A DNA stretch of 64,000 nucleotides from CBDCCV01 sp965215025. Its GTDB lineage: Bacteria; Bacteroidota; Rhodothermia; Rhodothermales; Salinibacteraceae. Shown here in pieces: positions 38,301 to 46,882 of the stretch. Position 1 is the stretch's first letter, and the number at the start of each line of letters is the position of its first letter. The DNA lies in assembly GCA_965215025.1 (NCBI GenBank), contig CBDCCV010000001.1, forward strand, positions 992,001 through 1,056,000, in the 5' to 3' direction. The notes below the pieces were generated by a model, which saw only the letters and a list, made by a program, of their open reading frames with translations, was not told the DNA's origin and ran no database searches. The translations under genes were made by a program, and so were the position numbers.

Positions 38301-38494
38301 CCTACGCCCTCCCCGGCAGCTTCACAGAGAGGATAGGCGTCCAAGGCGTTCAGGTATCCCTGGCAGGGACGAATCTGTTTACGTGGGATCGGCTCGGCAT
38401 CTACAGCGACTCCTACGACCCGGAAAGCCCCGGTTCTTCCCGCCGGTACCCCCTCGTCAAGACGTACCAGCTTCGCCTGGGCGTAACGCTTTAA
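35354..38494 (+). CDS. SusC/RagA-type TonB-dependent outer-membrane transporter
   Basis: 1046 aa if translated from TTG 35354, which gives a good signal peptide (KRSIPSATAIVISALAMLIAG); no ATG gives a better N-terminus. A CarboxypepD_reg-like domain comes first (VEGVVTSEAEGETMPGVNV), then the TonB-box and plug (LSEVVVTGYGEEARANVTGA, VDPYDIESISVLKDASAAVY, ARAGNGVVLVKTKRG), then a long beta-barrel ending in TYQLRLGVTL. It imports a substrate across the outer membrane together with the SusD lipoprotein encoded 47 bp downstream. The presence of a phosphoesterase, rather than glycosidases, in the locus points to a phosphorylated substrate. Confidence 0.93.
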   Translation: MKRSIPSATAIVISALAMLIAGSLLSPTVTVSKAQDQEGHSVEGVVTSEAEGETMPGVNVSVVGASVGTATDAEGRYGLEVPSAQDTLLFSFVGYEDLEVPIAGRETIDVSMSAMVEGLSEVVVTGYGEEARANVTGAITHVEGKDLDVAEAANTSELMAGVPGLITKQTSGLPGFDRRSISIRGFGDPLVLVDGMEMPLDRVDPYDIESISVLKDASAAVYGARAGNGVVLVKTKRGKGQSEPRINFSTTLSAQTPTALPEHVSAGQYAEMLREGALYMGIEPRFSAEEVENYKSGAPGFESYDWYDATFSDYAQLASYNMSLSGGGEAFNYFVSGIYKTQNSALKSDDHTFDVWSARANVDTYLSDEWTASLNLGFRSERRKRPGQPVDDIFLDLNRVQPIYRPVLPDESRMAFGGFTRANPIASSQIETSGFRQTDNDWVEGKAALEHEFNRLHGLTLSGTLGFRYGWENWRDFRKEFDVFSYSDETDTYTQEATGGQERIGRSAVRQWEIRPELALNYRHTFAKRHDVEALALVEYTNASFSRFGAERRGLFTAELPYLFAGDLSQVSNEGFVNEAGRQSYVGRVQYAYDDRYRIEGTLRADASHKFPSDSRWGYFPSVSAGWSIHEEAFMSGLGRTLSRLKLRLSYGQAGDDDVGAFQHLQGFTIRNNPWVVGGRTYRILAESSLPNPSITWRTMTLWNAGLDATLWNGLLSMTADVFQRDSDGLFGTPQDDYPDTFGASLPQLNINATRTRGFELELGHTYTLGDFTYRVGGNMTMSSTEWTEFAEPEYETDAERRVFGNEGRDLNRRVGYVALGLFQSQEEIDNWDLDQDGDGNSTLRPGDIKYKDLDGDGKLTFADQERIGYGAFPDLTYAANLGASYGNWSLDAQFQGASRFTINITGGARVPYQNELTPFTYQYEHRWRPQDPTSENPTNANEDAKLPYIDASGAGWSENNNRYSSFWLKDGTYLRLKNLSLSYALPGSFTERIGVQGVQVSLAGTNLFTWDRLGIYSDSYDPESPGSSRRYPLVKTYQLRLGVTL

Positions 38495-38541
38495 CCGCGC
38501 GCCGACGCCGCCCTTTTCACCGAAGAACGGATCTCCGCACC

Positions 38542-40386
38542 ATGCCCCTCAACGACTTCCCCCTGCGTTTCGCGCACTCTCTTCAGCGGCTGGCCGCGCC
38601 GCGCCGCGCGTACCGCTTCACCCTCGTACTCGCGCTCGGTGCTACGCTCGCGCTTGCGGCGTGCGACTTCAGCTCGACCGTGCTGGACAAAGAGCCGCAG
38701 GACCAGATCTCCGAGAACACGGTCTTTAGCGACCCCAACCTGGTGGACAGCTACATGTTCGAGGCGTACGCCGACCTCAACATCCAGCACGGCTATGGCA
38801 AGAGCACGTTCAACTCGTGGCGCTGGGAAGCCCTCGGGGCCGAGTACGTGACGGGCGCCACCTGGCAGGCTACGTACCACGGCGCCCTAAGCGTCCCCGA
38901 TGCGGGCGGGGCGCACTGGATCCTCACGAAGTGGGACTACGACAACGTCCGGCGCGTCAACACGATCATCGAAAAGCTCCGCGCTTCAGAGAGGCTGGAC
39001 GAGGCGTTCGTCAGGACGCGCGTGGCCGAAGCGCGCTTTATTCGCGCCTTCATCTACTACAACCTGGTGAAGCGCTACGGCGGCGTTCCGCTCATCACTA
39101 AGGTCCAGTCCCTGAGCACCCCCAGGGATTCGATATTCGTAAAGCGCGCCGACGAGAAAGAGATCTGGGACTTCGTCGCAAGCGAACTCGACGCCGTGGC
39201 CGGCGATCTCCCAGAGGACCCGAGCGGGCGGGAGGGACGTGCCACGAAGTGGGCGGCGCTCGGCCTCAAGAGCCGGGCCATGCTGTTCGCCGCGAGCGTA
39301 GCGCAGTTCGGCGAGGTGATGACGGCCGGGAGCGGCGAAGGGAGCGTCCAGCTGGGCATCCCCGCGAGCGAGGCGGATGCGTACTGGACGCAGGCGCTCG
39401 ACGCCGCCGAAACCGTCATCGAAGAAAGCCCCCACGCGCTCTACAACGAGTACCCCGACGACCCGGCAAAGAACTACCAGCATCTGTTCATCACCGAGGC
39501 GGCGGAGAACCCCGAGGTGATCTTCGCCGAACTCTTCGACGGCGACCAGAAGGGCCACTCCAACACCTTCCACAACCTCCCGATGGAGTACGCGAAGTCC
39601 TGGGGCGCCAACGCAGGCGCCACCTGGACCGTCGTTCAGCTTTTCAACAACGAGGACGGGTCGTCCATGAAGCTTTCGGAGGCAGAGCTGACGAGCCAGC
39701 TGTGGTCCGCCGAGGAGCTGTTCGGGCAGCGCGACCCCCGCTTCCGCGGATCGGTGCTGTACCCGGAGGCCACGTTTCGGGACAGCATGATCACGTTCCA
39801 CACCAGCACCATGCGAGGCGGCGAGAAGCTGACGCGCGAGAACGCCGGGTACCTCGACGGCGGGTGGCCGGCCTCCGCCCCGCCGCGCAACTACACGCGC
39901 ACCGGCCTGCTCGTGAAAAAGCGGACGCGGCTGGACAACGTGCCCAACCAGCTCAACACCGACGGCACGGACTACATCGACATGCGCCTGGGCGAGATGT
40001 ACATGAACGCCGCCGAGGCGGCCTTCGAACTCGGGCAGTCCGGTAAGGCTCTGGGCTACGTCAACACCATCCGAGAACGGGCGGGGATGCCGCTGTTCGA
40101 GTCTGCGTCTCGGGAGAACATCCGTGCGGAGCGCCAGCGCGAACTGGTGCTCGAGCAACGCCGCTACTGGGACCTGCGCCGCTGGCGCACGGCCGTAGAA
40201 GAACTCGACGGCTTGCGCGTCAAAGGGATGCGGTTCGACTACGACTGGGACGCCAAGAAGTACCAGGTGCGCCTCGTCAACGCTGAGGGCCGCCCGCGCG
40301 TCTTCCAGGAGCGCCACTACTACCTCCCCCTCGGCGCCGACCGCCTCGCGCAGAACCCGGCCCTCGTGGAGAACCCCGGCTACTAA
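38542..40386 (+). CDS. SusD/RagB-type nutrient-binding lipoprotein
   Basis: 614 aa from ATG 38542. The signal peptide ends in a lipobox (LALAACDFSS). The mature protein has the SusD layout: LDKEPQDQISENTVFSDPN, repeated TPR-like helices (VRRVNTIIEKLRAS, RFIRAFIYYNLVKRYGGVPL), and a C-terminal NTIRERAGMPLFE with ERQRELVLEQRRYWDLRRW. It sits on the outer leaflet and captures substrate for the SusC barrel. It follows SusC by 47 bp and precedes the phosphoesterase by 55 bp, all in one direction, so one operon is likely. Confidence 0.93.
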   Translation: MPLNDFPLRFAHSLQRLAAPRRAYRFTLVLALGATLALAACDFSSTVLDKEPQDQISENTVFSDPNLVDSYMFEAYADLNIQHGYGKSTFNSWRWEALGAEYVTGATWQATYHGALSVPDAGGAHWILTKWDYDNVRRVNTIIEKLRASERLDEAFVRTRVAEARFIRAFIYYNLVKRYGGVPLITKVQSLSTPRDSIFVKRADEKEIWDFVASELDAVAGDLPEDPSGREGRATKWAALGLKSRAMLFAASVAQFGEVMTAGSGEGSVQLGIPASEADAYWTQALDAAETVIEESPHALYNEYPDDPAKNYQHLFITEAAENPEVIFAELFDGDQKGHSNTFHNLPMEYAKSWGANAGATWTVVQLFNNEDGSSMKLSEAELTSQLWSAEELFGQRDPRFRGSVLYPEATFRDSMITFHTSTMRGGEKLTRENAGYLDGGWPASAPPRNYTRTGLLVKKRTRLDNVPNQLNTDGTDYIDMRLGEMYMNAAEAAFELGQSGKALGYVNTIRERAGMPLFESASRENIRAERQRELVLEQRRYWDLRRWRTAVEELDGLRVKGMRFDYDWDAKKYQVRLVNAEGRPRVFQERHYYLPLGADRLAQNPALVENPGY

Positions 40387-40441
40387 AGCGTTTTTCGTTC
40401 TGCGCTGCTCCCCCGAAGATTATTCAACGCTTGGTCAGTCC

Positions 40442-42055
40442 ATGAAGCTGCGCGCCACCGTCCTCTCTGCTTTCCTCCTCTACGCTACGGCCGCCTCTGC
40501 GCAACCAGCCGGGCAGGCCACCGGCAGCGTTTACCACGACCAGAACAGCAACGGCGCGCGCGACGCCGGCGAGCCGGGCATGGCCGAGGTGGCCGTCTCC
40601 AACGGCGAGGCCGTCACGCGCACCGACGCCGAGGGGCGCTACCGGCTGCCCGTCAGCGGCGGCGACGTGCTCTTCGTCATCAAGCCGAGCGGCTGGCGCG
40701 TGCCGCTCGACGCGCAGAACCGCCCGCAGTTCTACTACCTCCACAAGCCTGACGGCTCGCCCGGTGGGACGAAGTACGCCGGCGTGGCGCCGACCGGCCC
40801 GCTGCCGGAAGAGGTCAACTTCCCGCTCGTGCCGAGCGAGGAGCCGGAGCACTTTCGCGCGCTCGTCTTCGGCGATCCGCAGCCGCGCTCGATGCAGGAA
40901 GTCGATTACTTCGCGCGCGACATCGTGAATGAGCTTATCGGCGTCGAGGACGTGGCGTTCGGCATCAGCCTCGGGGACATCGCGTTCGACAACCTGGAAG
41001 TGCTCGAGCCGGTGGCCGAGGCAACAGCCCAGGTGGGCGTGCCCTGGTACTACGTCTTCGGCAACCACGACATGAACTTCGACGCGAAGAGCGACCGCCT
41101 CGCCGACGAGACCTTCGAGCGCATCTTCGGCCCCGCCGACTACGCCTTCGTCTACGGCGCCGTCCACTTCCTCGTGCTCGACAACGTCCTGTACCCGAAA
41201 GCGGAAGGGAAAGGCTACGAGGGCGGGCTGCGCGAGGACCAGTTTGCGTTCGTAGAAAGCTACCTCGATCACGTGCCAGAGGCGGATCTCGCGGTGCTGG
41301 CGACGCACATCCCCGTCTCCGGTATGCGAGAGGCCGACCGCGAGCGGCTCTTGGAGTTACTGGCGGAGCAGCCCCGCACGCTCTCGCTCTCCGGGCACTG
41401 GCACACGCAGCGCCACGCCTTCCTGGGCCGCGAGGAAGGCTGGCCGCGCGACAGTTCGCATCACCAGTACAGCGTGGGCACCACTTCAGGAGGCTGGTGG
41501 AGCGGCATGAAAGACGAGACCGGCATCCCGCCCACGATGATGCGCGACGGCACGCCTAACGGCTACGCCTTCGTCACCTTCGACGGCACCGACTACGTGA
41601 TCGACTACAAGGTCGCGGGGCGCCCGGCAAGTTACCGGATGAACATCCACAGCCCGCGTCAGATTAGCCGGAGCGCCGATACGACGGAATCGAGGCTCAC
41701 GGTGAACGTCTTCAACGGCAACGAGAAGACCAAAGTCGCTTACCGTCTGGGAAAGGAAGGACCGTGGACGTCCATGCAGAAAGTCTCTGCCAACGATCCC
41801 TTCTTCGATACGCTCTACCAGCGATGGCAGCGCTTTGAGAAGATCGGCTTGCTCGAGTCGTGGAAGAGTAGTTCAGACTCTGCGCAGACCGATCCGCCGG
41901 GAACGCCGGTGCCCAGTCCGCAGGAGAGCACGCACCTGTGGCAGGCACCGCTGCCTGCGCGCCTGCCGGCGGGCCGTCAGCGCGTAGAAGTGCGCGTCAC
42001 CGATATGTTCGGACGCTCGTTTACGGACGTACACACCTTCCGGGTGGTCGAGTAA
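40442..42055 (+). CDS. Secreted calcineurin-like phosphoesterase with SdrD-B-like N-terminal domain
   Basis: 537 aa. After a signal peptide (AFLLYATAASAQ) the N-terminal beta domain (GSVYHDQNSNGARDAGEPGM, TDAEGRYRLPV) resembles MetallophosN/SdrD-B folds. The catalytic core has the metal-binding motifs GDPQ, GDIAFDN, GNHD, a late His (ATHIPVSG) and GHWH, all intact. A C-terminal beta domain follows (EVRVTDMFGRSF). The three-domain design matches MetallophosN-Metallophos-MetallophosC proteins of Bacteroidota SusC/D loci. It should cleave phosphate esters in the periplasm or at the surface for the transporter upstream. Confidence 0.9.
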   Translation: MKLRATVLSAFLLYATAASAQPAGQATGSVYHDQNSNGARDAGEPGMAEVAVSNGEAVTRTDAEGRYRLPVSGGDVLFVIKPSGWRVPLDAQNRPQFYYLHKPDGSPGGTKYAGVAPTGPLPEEVNFPLVPSEEPEHFRALVFGDPQPRSMQEVDYFARDIVNELIGVEDVAFGISLGDIAFDNLEVLEPVAEATAQVGVPWYYVFGNHDMNFDAKSDRLADETFERIFGPADYAFVYGAVHFLVLDNVLYPKAEGKGYEGGLREDQFAFVESYLDHVPEADLAVLATHIPVSGMREADRERLLELLAEQPRTLSLSGHWHTQRHAFLGREEGWPRDSSHHQYSVGTTSGGWWSGMKDETGIPPTMMRDGTPNGYAFVTFDGTDYVIDYKVAGRPASYRMNIHSPRQISRSADTTESRLTVNVFNGNEKTKVAYRLGKEGPWTSMQKVSANDPFFDTLYQRWQRFEKIGLLESWKSSSDSAQTDPPGTPVPSPQESTHLWQAPLPARLPAGRQRVEVRVTDMFGRSFTDVHTFRVVE

Positions 42056-42143
42056 TCCATGTCCCCGGTCTGCACAGGTGGGATAGGGTGAGGGCGCCCC
42101 GGCATCGCTGAAGCAGTGCTCGGCAGTCTTTCGGTACCGCTGC

Positions 42144-43970
42144 TCAGCCTTCGTGCGTGCGGATGACGTCTAAAAACGCGTCGCCGTAGCGCTCAAGCTT
42201 CACCGCGCCAACGCCGGAGAGGCGCTCAAAGGCGTCGAGCGTCGTGGGCCGGTGCGCCGCCATCGCCTTCAAGGTGGCGTCGTGGAAGATGACGTAGGGC
42301 GGTACCTCCTGCGCGCGCGCCAACTCCGTGCGCTTCTCGCGCAAGTCCTCGAAGAGCGCCTGGTCTTCGGGGCTGTCGAGGCCGGCGTCGGGGGCCGTGC
42401 GCTTCTCCTTTTTCGCAGAACGTTCCGGGCGCGGATCTTTGCGAAGCTCGACCTCCTGCTCGCCGCGCAGCACCGGGGCGCAGGCGTCGGTGAGCTTCAA
42501 AGCGCCGTAGCCGCCCACGTCCACTTTCAGAAGGTCGGCGGCGACGAGCTGGCGCACGACGGACTTCCACCCCTGCTTCCCCAGCTCCTCGCCAATGCCG
42601 TAGGTCGAGACGCGGTCGTGGCCGAAGCGGCGGATCTTCTCCGTGTCGCGCCCCAAGAGCACGTCGGTGACGTGGCCCGCGCCGAAGCGCTGGCCCGTGC
42701 GCACGACGCAGGAGAGGAGCTTCTGCGCGGCGACGGTGCCGTCCCACGTCTCCACGGGCCTGAGGCACGTGTCGCAGTTGCCGCACCGCTCCTCAGCGGC
42801 CTGGCCGAAGTAGTTGAGGAGGACCTTGCGCCGGCACGCCGTCGTCTCGCAGTAGCCGAGCATGGCGTTGAGCTTGTGCCGCTTCGTCCACTCGTAGTCC
42901 GCGTTGCCGCTCGCGCCGCCCTCCATGATCTTGCGCATCCGGACGACGTCGGCGTAGCGATACGTCATCCAGGCGTCGGCGGGGCGGCCGTCGCGGCCGG
43001 CGCGGCCCGTCTCCTGGTAGTAAGCTTCGAGGCTCTTGGGGAGGTCGAGGTGCGCCACGAACCGGACGTCCGGCTTGTCGATCCCCATCCCGAACGCCAC
43101 CGTCGCCACGACGATGAGGCCCTCTTCGCGCAGGAAGCGGTCCTGGTGCGCGTGCCGGTCCGCCGCCGAGAGGCCTGCGTGGTACGGCAGCGCCGTGTGG
43201 CCCTTCCCCGTGAGCCAGCGCGCCGTCTTGTCTACCTTCTTGCGTGAGAGGCAGTACACGATCCCCGCCTCGCCCGGATGCTCCTCCTCGATAAAGCGCC
43301 GAAGCTGCTCGTTCCCCTTCTTTTTGAGGACGACGGCGTAGCGGATGTTGGGGCGGTCGAAGCCGGTGACGAACAGGTCGTCTTGGGAGAAGCGGAGGCG
43401 CTGCAAGACGTCGCGCTGCGTCTCGGCGTCGGCCGTGGCGGTAACGGCCAGGCACGGGGCCTCGGGGAACCACTCGCGCAAGGAGGCGATCTGGAGGTAG
43501 TCCGGGCGGAAGTCGTGCCCCCACTGCGACATGCAGTGCGCCTCGTCGATGGCGAAGAGGGCCGGGCGGACTTCTTTCAGCAGATGCAGAAACCGCTCCG
43601 TCATCAGCCGCTCGGGGGCGACGTAGAGGAGGTCGAGCTGCCCGCTGCGCAGCCGCTGGCGCACGTCGCGCTTTTCCGCTGCGCCGAGGCTTGAGTTCAG
43701 AAACGCCGCCCGCACGCCGATCTGCCGGAGCGCCGCCACCTGGTCCTGCATCAGCGCGATCAAGGGCGAGACGACGATGCCCGTCCCCTCGCGCACGAGC
43801 GCCGGGATCTGGTAGCAGAGCGACTTGCCGCCGCCCGTAGGCATCACCAGAAGCGCGTTTTTTCCATTGATGATGCGCTCGATGATTTCTCCCTGTCCCG
43901 GCCGAAACGCCTCGTAACCGTACACCCTCTGAAGCACATGCAACGGTGCGGCGGCGGTCACGTCGATCAT
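42144..43970 (-). CDS. recQ: ATP-dependent DNA helicase RecQ
   Basis: 608 aa from ATG 43970 (MIDVTAAAPLHVLQRVYGYE). Superfamily 2 helicase: the Q-type motif before FRPGQGEII, Walker A MPTGGGKSLCYQ, DEAH box (FAIDEAHCMSQWGHDFRP), and VATVAFGMGIDKPDVR and QETGRAGRDGRPADAW in the second RecA fold. The zinc-binding Cys set (CETTACRRKVLLNYFG then CGNCDTC), winged-helix RQC domain and a C-terminal HRDC domain (RLSGVGAVKLERYGDAFL) are all present, as in E. coli RecQ. It unwinds DNA 3'-5' in recombination repair. Confidence 0.96.
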   Translation of the reverse strand: MIDVTAAAPLHVLQRVYGYEAFRPGQGEIIERIINGKNALLVMPTGGGKSLCYQIPALVREGTGIVVSPLIALMQDQVAALRQIGVRAAFLNSSLGAAEKRDVRQRLRSGQLDLLYVAPERLMTERFLHLLKEVRPALFAIDEAHCMSQWGHDFRPDYLQIASLREWFPEAPCLAVTATADAETQRDVLQRLRFSQDDLFVTGFDRPNIRYAVVLKKKGNEQLRRFIEEEHPGEAGIVYCLSRKKVDKTARWLTGKGHTALPYHAGLSAADRHAHQDRFLREEGLIVVATVAFGMGIDKPDVRFVAHLDLPKSLEAYYQETGRAGRDGRPADAWMTYRYADVVRMRKIMEGGASGNADYEWTKRHKLNAMLGYCETTACRRKVLLNYFGQAAEERCGNCDTCLRPVETWDGTVAAQKLLSCVVRTGQRFGAGHVTDVLLGRDTEKIRRFGHDRVSTYGIGEELGKQGWKSVVRQLVAADLLKVDVGGYGALKLTDACAPVLRGEQEVELRKDPRPERSAKKEKRTAPDAGLDSPEDQALFEDLREKRTELARAQEVPPYVIFHDATLKAMAAHRPTTLDAFERLSGVGAVKLERYGDAFLDVIRTHEG

Positions 43971-44050
43971 GGAACGGCAGGACTGAGAAGTGGCGGCGAG
44001 CGGTAGAGTAGGAAGCGTCAGAAGGCCGCGCCGTTCCGCACCGCGCCCGA

Positions 44051-44437
44051 TCAGCACGTCGAGTGGAAGAGGCCGCCGGTGGGGGTCGTCTCGCGCAGCG
44101 CGCTGTACTTCCGGGCGGCCTCCTCGGTTTGCAGGACGTGCGCCTCGACGCCGCGCTCGTTGAGCAGCCTCAGCGTTTCGGGGCAGACCTGGAGCCGCTC
44201 GTGGAAGCCGGTGGAGAGGACGACCACCTTGGCGCCGTGGTCGAGTAGCTCCTCGACGTCGGCGGGCTGGATGCCGGGGGCGTGGCGCGTGCCCGTCTCG
44301 TTCCAGTCCCACGCGCGGGCGCCGCCAGGGAAGCACTTCGCGTCCTTGAGCGCGTCGCCCTGGCCCTCAACTTCGATGCGGCCCCAGGCGAGGTCGGCGA
44401 TGCGCGGAGCGGTGGCGGTATCCATCCTCGGATTCAT
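44051..44437 (-). CDS. Mth938-like domain protein (DUF498)
   Basis: 128 aa from ATG 44437; ATG 44425 is an equally plausible start giving 124 aa. The pattern IADLAWGRIEVEGQGDALKD, RAWDWNETGTRHAPGIQP and GAKVVVLSTGFHERLQVCPE matches the Mth938/NDUFAF3-like fold. Bacterial members have no established activity; the mitochondrial relative is a complex I assembly factor. It begins 16 bp after the metallo-hydrolase gene on the same strand, so it probably shares that transcript. Confidence 0.82.
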   Translation of the reverse strand: MNPRMDTATAPRIADLAWGRIEVEGQGDALKDAKCFPGGARAWDWNETGTRHAPGIQPADVEELLDHGAKVVVLSTGFHERLQVCPETLRLLNERGVEAHVLQTEEAARKYSALRETTPTGGLFHSTC

Positions 44438-44453
44438 CGGTGTGAGAAAAAGA

Positions 44454-45425
44454 CTACTGACCGCGCCGCCACCGCGCCAGTCCCAGGATGCCCACGCCCG
44501 CCAGGAACGCCGCCAGCGCGCCACCCAGAATCTGTTTCGGGAGCGGGTCCGGCGCGGGGGGCGGGACGTGTGTGACGCCCTCGTCCTCGTCGGCGCGGAT
44601 GGGGTGGCCGACGTAGCGGCCGTGCGCCGGCGGGCGGAAGTGCCGCGCGAAGTGATGCAGCGCCGCAGCCACGTCGCCCTCGGTGATGGGGAGGCCGTGG
44701 CCGGCGGCGACCATCTCGGGGCTGAGGTCGGCCAAGCGCTCGACGCTGCGGCGCGCGGCCTCCCAGTCTGGCGTAAAGGGCGAGGGCGGGCGGCTGATCT
44801 CGCGCCTTTGCGTCACCTGCGCCGCCCACGAGTCGAGGTCCATCGTGCAGAAGGCGTCGCCGGCGAGGAGGAGGCCGTCCTCTCTGCGGTAGAAGGAGAC
44901 GTGGCCCGGCGTGTGGCCCGGCGTGTGGATCCACCGCCAGTCTTCGCCGAGGCCGGGCACGGAGCCGTCTTCCGGGAGCGCCTGGACGCGGTCCCCGAAG
45001 TCGTAGCCCGAGTCCGGAAAAAAGCGCGCCAGAAAGGCGATGGCGCCGCCCATCGTCGGGTCCTTCGGCGGGTAGTCGGATCGGCCGGTGAGGTACGGAA
45101 GCTCGGCCTCGTGCGCGTAGATGGGCACGTCCCAAGCGTCGGCCAGCTTCTGCGCCGAGCCGGCGTGGTCGAAGTGCCCGTGCGTTAAGGCGATGGCCTC
45201 AGGCGCCCGGCCGCCAAAGCGCTGTTCGGCGGCGCGGCGGACGTACGGCGCCGCTCCTGGCAGGCCGGTGTCTACCAGGACCCACGCCTCGCCCGGCCCT
45301 TCTACGAAGTACGCATTCACAAACGCGATGCCGAGGCGCGCCACGCCCGGCGCCACCTCCTCGACGCCGCCGTAGGACTGCATGGGAAGCGTGGGCGTGG
45401 TGCGGGGTGCTTTTCCGTTCTGCAT
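44454..45425 (-). CDS. Metallo-beta-lactamase-fold hydrolase with C-terminal membrane anchor
   Basis: 323 aa from ATG 45425. The zinc motif THGHFDHAG is intact, and further ligands follow in HTPGHTPGHVSFY, LLAGDAFCTMDLDS and AAGHGLP. The C-terminus has a Pro-rich linker and a single hydrophobic segment (LGGALAAFLAGVGILGLARW), an uncommon tail anchor for this family. There is no signal peptide, so the catalytic domain would face the cytoplasm. Substrate is unknown; glyoxalase II or a quorum-type lactonase are family options. It sits in the minus-strand run with the patatin gene. Confidence 0.88.
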   Translation of the reverse strand: MQNGKAPRTTPTLPMQSYGGVEEVAPGVARLGIAFVNAYFVEGPGEAWVLVDTGLPGAAPYVRRAAEQRFGGRAPEAIALTHGHFDHAGSAQKLADAWDVPIYAHEAELPYLTGRSDYPPKDPTMGGAIAFLARFFPDSGYDFGDRVQALPEDGSVPGLGEDWRWIHTPGHTPGHVSFYRREDGLLLAGDAFCTMDLDSWAAQVTQRREISRPPSPFTPDWEAARRSVERLADLSPEMVAAGHGLPITEGDVAAALHHFARHFRPPAHGRYVGHPIRADEDEGVTHVPPPAPDPLPKQILGGALAAFLAGVGILGLARWRRGQ

Positions 45426-45736
45426 GGGGATCCCTCTTTCGGCAAAAACCAACGGCTGCGAATAAGCCCCGCCGGCGGTTTCCGGCGGCCTCGTTCTCCA
45501 AAGTAGCCACGCGCGCCGCGCTCCGCAACGCCGCTCTTGTGACGACGGACGAATGACAGCCTGCCCCGCCCTGCGGGGACGGGCGACGGCGAGGTACGTC
45601 ATCCTGAACCGAAGTGAAGGATCGCCCACGCTGGACAACGCTTCGGAGGGTGGAGATCCTCCGCTATGCCCAGCGACGACGGAGAGGCGGAGCGTCGTCG
45701 GTCGTCCTCTGTCGTTCGTCGCGCCGGAGACGCCGC
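45426..45736. other. Repeat-bearing intergenic region
   Basis: 311 bp with no gene. CCCCGC-cct-GCGGGG sits at 45564-45578. A GTCATCCTGA-type repeat occupies 45597-45624, followed by a further region with GGATC-type inverted arms to about 45660. A GACGAC/GTCGTC-rich stretch fills 45667-45735. A promoter for the downstream minus-strand genes may lie near 45430-45480. Confidence 0.5.
45597..45624. repeat. GTCATCCTGA-type dispersed repeat
   Basis: GTCATCCTGAACCGAAGTGA then AGGATCG; it shares the first ten bases and the GAAGGAT ending with the element at 4307-4360. This word is a well-known dispersed intergenic sequence in many bacterial genomes. Confidence 0.65.
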
Positions 45737-46729
45737 TCAAGCCTCGGCGATGGCGGGCGGGAGCGGGCCGCGCTCCAGGCAGCGCTGCGCCGCCTCGCGT
45801 CCCATCGCCATCATCTGCGCCATGATGAGCGGGCGAAACTCCAGCCCGGACGAGGGCAGGTCGCGCTCCGGGCGGATTAGGTGCAGGTTCACCACGCGCT
45901 TGTCGGCAAAGGGGTTGGGCGCGCCGGGCGGGCTGAAGACGGCTTCGATCTCTTCCTCGGAGAGGAACTCGGCGGCGCGGGCGCGGGCGCGGTCGAGGTA
46001 GAGCGTGGCCTCGTTGTAGAATTGCGCCGTGCGGACGTCGTTGAGCGTGACCTCCTGCGTGAAGAGGTTGACCGTGCGCATGAGCGTCTTGACGATGAAG
46101 CGGTACGTCGTGTCCTCGCGCTCGGGCGTCTCGGGGATGAGGACGATGGCATACAAATCCGTGGCGCCGTTCTCGATGGTGATGGCGAGCGGGGCGATCT
46201 CGCGCACGCCGCCGTCGGTGTGCTGGTCGCCCCCCTCGCGGATGCGCACGGGCGGCATCAAAACGGGGAGGCTGGCCGAGGCTAAGATGGCGCGCAAGAA
46301 CGTCCGCCGCGAGAGCGGCCCGCCGCCGGGGCCGCCCCGGTGCGGGTTCCAGTAGACGAGCCGGCCCGTTTGCAGATTGACCGTCGTCAAGAAGACCTCG
46401 GCCGAGGAGGCCAGCACCTCATCATAGCGCTCGGGCGTGATGAACGAGTTGATCAAGCTCCAGAGCGGATGCGAGTCGTAGATGGCGTCTTTGGTGAGGA
46501 TCTCGATGGCGTTGCGCGGGCGGATGATGTCCTCCGTGCGCACGCTCGTGTAGATCGCGCGCAAGAGCTGGACCTCATTGGTGACGACGAGCGGGGCGAT
46601 GAGGGCGCCCGTCGAGGTCCCCGCCACGACGTCGAACTGGATGCCGGCCTCGCGCAGGACCTCGATGGCGCCTACGGCAAAGGCCCCGCGCGATCCGCCG
46701 CCGCTTACGATGAGTGCGTTCGTGGGCAT
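45737..46729 (-). CDS. Patatin-like phospholipase
   Basis: 330 aa from ATG 46729. The oxyanion loop GGGSRGAFAVGAIEVLRE, the nucleophile elbow GTSTGA with the catalytic Ser, and the late Asp in a TDGGVREI motif form the patatin Ser-Asp dyad. No signal peptide is present. It should hydrolyse acyl chains from membrane phospholipids. The start was chosen because the family usually begins a few residues before GGG. It lies 154 bp after the small lipoprotein gene on the same strand, with a palindrome in the gap. Confidence 0.92.
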   Translation of the reverse strand: MPTNALIVSGGGSRGAFAVGAIEVLREAGIQFDVVAGTSTGALIAPLVVTNEVQLLRAIYTSVRTEDIIRPRNAIEILTKDAIYDSHPLWSLINSFITPERYDEVLASSAEVFLTTVNLQTGRLVYWNPHRGGPGGGPLSRRTFLRAILASASLPVLMPPVRIREGGDQHTDGGVREIAPLAITIENGATDLYAIVLIPETPEREDTTYRFIVKTLMRTVNLFTQEVTLNDVRTAQFYNEATLYLDRARARAAEFLSEEEIEAVFSPPGAPNPFADKRVVNLHLIRPERDLPSSGLEFRPLIMAQMMAMGREAAQRCLERGPLPPAIAEA

Positions 46730-46824
46730 GGCTCTCTTCGCTTGGGGGGTGGGGTGTGCTTTCAGATGGGGTCTTGCGTGTTGCTTTGCGGGGAGGCGTG
46801 GCACGCTTCGATCCATCGGTAAGC

Positions 46825-46848
46825 AGGGGCGTATTGCGATACGCCCCT
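46825..46848. repeat. AGGGGCGTAT palindromic repeat
   Basis: AGGGGCGTAT (46825-46834) and ATACGCCCCT (46839-46848) are perfect arms around TGCG, in the gap between the patatin and lipoprotein genes. It is a third member of the GTAGGGGC palindrome group (10711, 11386). Confidence 0.7.
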
Positions 46849-46882
46849 ACGCCCGCTCCGCTGAGGGACCGCGTCCCGCGCG

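Noticed and set aside
42107..42148. Terminator hairpin between the phosphoesterase and recQ genes
   Set aside because: GCTGAAGCAG/CTGCTCAGC arms are imperfect and overlap the recQ stop; too weak to list.
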